NCBI GenBank assembly: GCA_900751695.1
Contig: CAADSS010000082.1
Span: 1 to 14,951, forward strand
From: an uncultured Collinsella sp.
GTDB lineage: Bacteria > Actinomycetota > Coriobacteriia > Coriobacteriales > Coriobacteriaceae
Length of the DNA: 14,951 nucleotides
Reading direction: 5' to 3'
A program made the position numbers and the translations under genes. Positions 10,788 to 14,951 of the stretch are shown in pieces (the stretch's first letter is position 1; every line of letters begins with the position of its first letter). Below the pieces are notes generated by a model, which searched no databases, had not been told where the DNA came from, and saw only the letters and a list, made by a program, of their open reading frames with translations.

Positions 10788-13346
10788 ATGTTTACTCCGC
10801 TTATCACCCATGATCTGGACGGCGCCGCGCTGGCGGCGCCCGTTGATGCCGCACGCCGCAATGGTACTGCATACAAGACGCGCACGATCGACGACCTTCG
10901 CATTAAGGACGATCGCCTGCGCGCCGCCATCGAGGGCACGGGGCACCTGCTGTTCGACGGCGGCATGGGCACCATGCTGCAGGCGGCCGGCATGAAGGCC
11001 GGCGCCCTGCCCGAGCTGCTCAACTTTGAGGAGCCCCAGGTCATTACCGATATTCAGCGTCAGTACGTCGAGGCCGGCTGCGACGTGATCACCGCCAACA
11101 CCTTTGGTGCCAACGCCCACAAGCTCGACGGTGCCGCCACCGTGGCAGATGTCTTTGCCGCCGCCGTCGCCTGCGCCCGCGCGGCCGGTGCCCGCTACGT
11201 CGCTGGCGACATCGGCCCCATCGGTGCGCTGCTTCGCCCCTTGGGTACTCTGAGCTTTGACGAGGCCTATGACCTCTTTGCCGAGGAAGTGTGCGCCGGC
11301 GTCGACGCGGGCGTGGACCTCTTTATTATCGAGACCATGACCGACCTTGCCGAGATCAAGGCCGCCGTCCTCGCCTGCCGCGAGAACTCCGACCTGCCCG
11401 TCTTTGCCACCATGACCTTTGAGGAAGACGGTCGCACCTTCCTGGGTACGAGTCCCGAGGTTGCCGCCATCACGCTCGACGCCATCGGCGCTGACGTTTT
11501 GGGTATCAACTGCAGCCAGGGCCCGGCCGAGCTCCGAGGGCTCGCCGCACGCATGCTCACCGTTACCGACAAGCCCGTTATGGTGCAGGCTAACGCGGGA
11601 CTGCCCCGCGTGGACGACGACGGTAACACCGTCTTTGACATCCAGGCCCCCGAATACGCTAAGGCCGTCGCCGGCATGATCGCCGACGGCGTGAGCGTCG
11701 TGGGCGGTTGCTGCGGAACCACGCCGGCGCACATGGCGGCCTTGCGCACGCTTATCGACAACCACACACCCGGCCCGCGTCACCGCAAGCCCAGTATGTC
11801 GGTCACGAGCGCCCAGACGGTCGTGGACCTCCCCTGCGACGGCCACAAGATCGCCGTCATCGGTGAGCGCATCAATCCCACCGGCAAAAAGCGCCTGCAA
11901 CAGGCCCTGCGCGACAGCGACCTAGACTACGTCGTGAGCCAGGGCATCAGCCAGCAGGAACAGGGCGCCGACATCCTGGACGTCAACGTGGGCCTGCCCG
12001 AGATCGACGAGGTCAAGATCATCCAACAGGCGACCGAGCAGCTCCAGGGCTCCACGCTGCTGCCGCTGCAGATCGACTCCACCGACCCCGCAGCCGTCGA
12101 GGCAGCCGTGCGCCGCTACGCCGGCAAGCCCATCATCAACTCGGTCAATGGCAAACAGCAAATCATGGATGAGATCTTCCCGCTAGTCGCCCACTACGGC
12201 GCCAACGTCGTCGGCCTCACACTCGACGAAGGCGGTATTCCGGATACCGCAGAGGCTCGCTTCGCCATCGCCGAGCGCATCGTGGCCGAGGCTGCCCGTT
12301 ACGGCATCGGACCGGACCGCATCCTCATCGACTGTCTGGTCATGACCGCCTCGACCAATCAACGCCAGGCCGAACAGATCCTGCGCGCCATGTCCCTGTG
12401 CAAAGAGCGTCTGGGCGTCAAATGCGCGCTCGGCGTGTCGAACATCAGCTTTGGCCTGCCTGCCCGCCCGCTGCTGGGCTCGGTCTTTTTGGCTGCCGCT
12501 TTTGGCGCGGGCCTGGACGCCCCCATCATGAACCCGGGCTCCAAGCGCTTTATGGATACCGTCTACAGCTATCGCGTGCTGAGCGTTGAAGACGAGGGCT
12601 CGACCGGATACATCGAGCGCTACGCCGGCTGGACCGATCCGTACAAGATCGCCGCGAACCCGGCGGCGGCTCAGGCAGCATCGACCGACGCCGCGCCCGC
12701 TGCTGGCACCGCCGGCACCGACGGCAACGACGACCCGATTCGTCGCATGGTCGTCTCGGGCCGCAAGGGCGAAATCGCGGCCGAGACCGAGCGCCTGCTG
12801 GCCGACCATGACGCCATGGACCTCGTCAACAATCACTTTATCCCCGCCCTCGATGAGGTCGGAGTCCTCTTTGACCAGGGCAAGTTCTTCTTGCCGCAGC
12901 TTATGGCCTCGGCCGAGGCCGCGCGCGTGGGTTTTGACACCATCAAGCGCCTGATGCCCGCCGGCGAGATTGCCGACAAGGGCAAAATCTGCGTGGCCAC
13001 CGTCAAGGGCGACATCCACGACATCGGTAAGAACATCGTCAAGATGCTGCTCGATAACTACGGCTATACCGTCTTTGACCTAGGCCGCGACGTCGACCCG
13101 CAAGAGGTGCTCAAGACCGTCAAGGAACGCGACATTAAGCTCGTCGGCCTCTCGGCGCTTATGACCACCACGGTCGTCGCCATGGAGGAGACCATCAAGC
13201 TGCTCCATGCCGAGGTGCCGGGCGTCAAGATCATCGTAGGCGGCGCCGTGCTCACCCCCGAATACGCCAAGCAGATCGGCGCTGACTACTACGCCAAGGA
13301 CGCCGCCGAAAGCGCGCGCATCGCCGAAGAGGTCTTTGGGCAGTAA
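10788..13346 (+). CDS. metH: Cobalamin-dependent methionine synthase lacking activation domain
   Basis: An 852-aa enzyme that transfers the methyl group of 5-methyl-THF through cobalamin to homocysteine. Domains in order: homocysteine methyltransferase (about 45-330) with the zinc ligands Cys242 (GINCSQGP) and Cys308-Cys309 (GGCCGTTPAH); pterin-binding domain (about 350-615; IGERINPTGKK, GADILDVN, SVNGK); an Ala/Thr-rich linker (624-645); cap/helical domain (about 648-730); and the B12 domain with GDIHDIGKNIV, lower ligand His744, and VGGAVLT. It stops after the B12 domain. E. coli MetH (about 1,230 aa) continues into an activation domain, here encoded by the preceding gene. ATG 10788 has GGAG 7 nt upstream and lies 10 bp after that gene. 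Confidence 0.96.
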   Translation: MFTPLITHDLDGAALAAPVDAARRNGTAYKTRTIDDLRIKDDRLRAAIEGTGHLLFDGGMGTMLQAAGMKAGALPELLNFEEPQVITDIQRQYVEAGCDVITANTFGANAHKLDGAATVADVFAAAVACARAAGARYVAGDIGPIGALLRPLGTLSFDEAYDLFAEEVCAGVDAGVDLFIIETMTDLAEIKAAVLACRENSDLPVFATMTFEEDGRTFLGTSPEVAAITLDAIGADVLGINCSQGPAELRGLAARMLTVTDKPVMVQANAGLPRVDDDGNTVFDIQAPEYAKAVAGMIADGVSVVGGCCGTTPAHMAALRTLIDNHTPGPRHRKPSMSVTSAQTVVDLPCDGHKIAVIGERINPTGKKRLQQALRDSDLDYVVSQGISQQEQGADILDVNVGLPEIDEVKIIQQATEQLQGSTLLPLQIDSTDPAAVEAAVRRYAGKPIINSVNGKQQIMDEIFPLVAHYGANVVGLTLDEGGIPDTAEARFAIAERIVAEAARYGIGPDRILIDCLVMTASTNQRQAEQILRAMSLCKERLGVKCALGVSNISFGLPARPLLGSVFLAAAFGAGLDAPIMNPGSKRFMDTVYSYRVLSVEDEGSTGYIERYAGWTDPYKIAANPAAAQAASTDAAPAAGTAGTDGNDDPIRRMVVSGRKGEIAAETERLLADHDAMDLVNNHFIPALDEVGVLFDQGKFFLPQLMASAEAARVGFDTIKRLMPAGEIADKGKICVATVKGDIHDIGKNIVKMLLDNYGYTVFDLGRDVDPQEVLKTVKERDIKLVGLSALMTTTVVAMEETIKLLHAEVPGVKIIVGGAVLTPEYAKQIGADYYAKDAAESARIAEEVFGQ

Positions 13347-13371
13347 CACAACGGAAACAACCGAGCACCAA

Positions 13372-13409
13372 AACGTGCCGCATGCGCCACTTGGCACGTG
13401 CGGCACGTT
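13372..13409. promoter_or_regulatory. Inverted repeat between metH and the UPF0210 gene
   Basis: Perfect 11-bp arms AACGTGCCGCA (13372-13382) and TGCGGCACGTT (13399-13409) with a 16-bp spacer. It is directly followed by TAGAAT (13409-13414), a possible -10 box. It could be an operator or the terminator of the met operon, but no T-run follows the stem. Confidence 0.5.
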
Positions 13410-13454
13410 AGAATAGACAAGACTATGCTCGTTTTGGCAGATAGGAGCGCAAGG

Positions 13455-14819
13455 ATGGCGATCACGCCCGCAGAAATCGCGGAAACCCGCGGCATGGTTG
13501 AGGAGCAGAACCTCGACATCAGGACCATCACCATGGGTGTTTCGCTCATGGGTTGCGGCGACGAGAACCTCGACCGCATGTGCACGAAGATCTACGACCA
13601 CGTGACGCACACGGCTGAGCACTTGGTCGAGACCGCCGAGAACCTCGAGCGCGAGTACGGTATCCCCATTGTCAACAAGCGCGTTTCCGTCACCCCGGTG
13701 GCGCAGATCGCCGCATGCTGCAAGGATGAGGACCTCACCCCCATCGCGCACGCCCTCGACCGCGCGGCCGAGACGCTCGGCATCGATTACCTGGGCGGCT
13801 TCTCCGCACTCGTCCAGAAGGGCATCGGCGACGCCGACCGCCGCGTCATCCAGTCCATCCCCCAGGCGCTCGCTACCACCAGCCGCGTCTGCTCCAGCGT
13901 CAACGTCGCCAGCCTGCGTGCCGGCATCAACATGGACGCCGTGCTCATGGCCGCCCAGACCATCATCGATGCCGCCAAACTCACGGCCGACCAGGATTCC
14001 GTCGGCGCTTCCAAGTTTGTCTGCTTTGCCAATATGGTCGAGGACTCACCGTTTATGGCGGGCGCCGTCCACGGCGGTGGCGAGGCCGACGCCGTCATCA
14101 ACGTAGGCGTCTCGGGCCCCGGCGTTATGGCAGCAGCCCTGGAGAAGCTGCCCGATTCCGCCTCGATGATGGAAGTCGCCGAGAAGATTAAGCAGACCGC
14201 CTTTAAGATCACCCGTGCCGGTGAGCTCATGAGCCGCGAGGCCGCCCATCGTCTGGGTGTCGAGAAGGGCATTGTCGACCTTTCGCTGGCACCTACGCCT
14301 GCCATCGGCGACTCCGTCGCTCGCATCCTCGAGATCATCGGCGTGGGCACCTGCGGTGGCCCCGGCACGACCTGCGCGCTCGCCATGCTCAACGATGCCG
14401 TCAAGAAGGGCGGCGTCATGGCCAGTTCCAGCGTGGGCGGTCTTTCGGGCGCTTTCATCCCCGTGTCCGAGGACGCCGGCATGATCGCCGCCGTCGAAGC
14501 CGGTGCGCTTTCGCTCGAGAAGCTCGAGGCCATGACCTGCGTGTGCTCCGTTGGCCTGGACATGATCGCCATCCCCGGCGACACCCCGGTCGAGACCATC
14601 GCCGGCATCATCGCCGACGAGATGGCCATCGGCGTCATCAACAACAAGACCACGGCCGTCCGCGTGATTCCTGCTATCGGCAAGGGCGTGGGCGACTGCG
14701 TCGAGTACGGCGGCCTGTTTGGCCGTGCGCCCATCATGCCGGTGAACCCCAACGCCGGCACCGTGCTTGCCCACCGCGGTGGTCGATTCCCGGCGCCGCT
14801 GAACTCGCTGAAGAACTAG
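13455..14819 (+). CDS. UPF0210 (PFL family) protein
   Basis: A 454-aa cytoplasmic protein that matches the UPF0210/PFL family in length and sequence. Visible segments include DIRTITMGVSLMGCGD (21-36), the repeated Gly-rich segments HGGGEADAVINVGVSGPG and GTCGGPGTTCALAMLNDAVK, and a C-terminal FGRAPIMPVN. The family is glycyl-radical-enzyme-like by name only. Its function is not established. In many genomes it sits beside a small ACT-domain protein (UPF0237), but here no such gene precedes it in the 108-bp gap. ATG 13455 has AGGAG 7 nt upstream. Upstream starts at 13398 and 13425 run through the inverted repeat or -10 region and were not used. Confidence 0.9.
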   Translation: MAITPAEIAETRGMVEEQNLDIRTITMGVSLMGCGDENLDRMCTKIYDHVTHTAEHLVETAENLEREYGIPIVNKRVSVTPVAQIAACCKDEDLTPIAHALDRAAETLGIDYLGGFSALVQKGIGDADRRVIQSIPQALATTSRVCSSVNVASLRAGINMDAVLMAAQTIIDAAKLTADQDSVGASKFVCFANMVEDSPFMAGAVHGGGEADAVINVGVSGPGVMAAALEKLPDSASMMEVAEKIKQTAFKITRAGELMSREAAHRLGVEKGIVDLSLAPTPAIGDSVARILEIIGVGTCGGPGTTCALAMLNDAVKKGGVMASSSVGGLSGAFIPVSEDAGMIAAVEAGALSLEKLEAMTCVCSVGLDMIAIPGDTPVETIAGIIADEMAIGVINNKTTAVRVIPAIGKGVGDCVEYGGLFGRAPIMPVNPNAGTVLAHRGGRFPAPLNSLKN

Positions 14820-14865
14820 CCTAGGGATACGAGGCGAGGAGCCCCGCCGCCGGGCGGCAGACATA

Positions 14866-14951
14866 TAAGGTCGCCTGCTCGGACAGTCCTGACTCGCACG
14901 GAGAGCACATTAAGTGCTCTCCGGCTCGTGCGGAACTCGCGATCGACCTTA
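14866..14951. other. Strongly structured region at window end
   Basis: TAAGGTCG (14866-14873) is complementary to CGACCTTA (14944-14951), the last bases of the window. Inside lies a perfect 10-bp hairpin CGGAGAGCAC/GTGCTCTCCG with an ATTAA loop (14899-14923). Further partial pairing of CGCACG with CGTGCG is possible. No gene is seen in 14820-14951. It could be a cis-acting leader or an RNA gene. It does not match RNase P, tmRNA, SRP or T-box hallmarks that I can recognise. Confidence 0.45.

Noticed and set aside
10782..11900. A 372-aa minus-strand open frame opposite metH
   Set aside because: It is a shadow of the metH coding strand, and the metH domain motifs are unambiguous.

Overview
The window looks like chromosomal DNA of a high-GC actinobacterium, most probably a gut member of the class Coriobacteriia (Collinsella/Olsenella-like). 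That guess is inferred from GC-rich codon use, a type III glutamine synthetase, a methionine synthase with its activation domain split off as a separate gene, and a UPF0210 protein. No ribosomal marker is present to prove it.

Layout. Positions 1-175 are the end of an upstream intergenic region containing a perfect 42-bp palindrome. A tRNA-Glu(UUC) gene lies at 176-252. Its 3' end, from the anticodon loop through the encoded CCA, is repeated exactly at 5337-5381. The 45-bp repeats are attL and attR of a small integrated element with a 5,129-bp repeat unit. All of its genes are on the minus strand. In transcription order they are a tyrosine integrase, an overlapping HTH regulator, a hairpin terminator, a small HTH/excisionase-like protein, an unknown 78-aa protein, a second HTH_17/Xis-like protein, a winged-helix-like protein, a 73-aa helical protein and a 21-aa ORF, then a terminator. 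Next come an S24/LexA-fold protein with an altered catalytic dyad and a 12-G tract, a YrhB/Imm35-like small protein, and a final terminator. Both ends carry arrays of GCCGCAAA with 12/11-bp spacing, very likely arm-type integrase sites. No capsid, relaxase or translocase gene is recognisable, so the element is a minimal integrative element or satellite.

Right of attR (5382-5660) are two terminators and a second, 18-bp remnant of the tRNA-Glu 3' end. This suggests repeated insertion at this tRNA. Core metabolism follows. On the minus strand are a flavodoxin/2[4Fe-4S] ferredoxin (EFR1-type) protein and glutamine synthetase III, which has its own terminator. A 426-bp divergent intergenic region with long imperfect inverted repeats separates these from a plus-strand methionine operon: metF, a MetH activation-domain protein, and metH lacking that domain. 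MetF makes 5-methyl-THF, MetH transfers its methyl group to homocysteine through cobalamin, and the stand-alone activation protein presumably re-methylates oxidised cobalamin. A UPF0210 (PFL family) gene of unknown function follows. The window ends in a strongly structured, possibly RNA-coding region.
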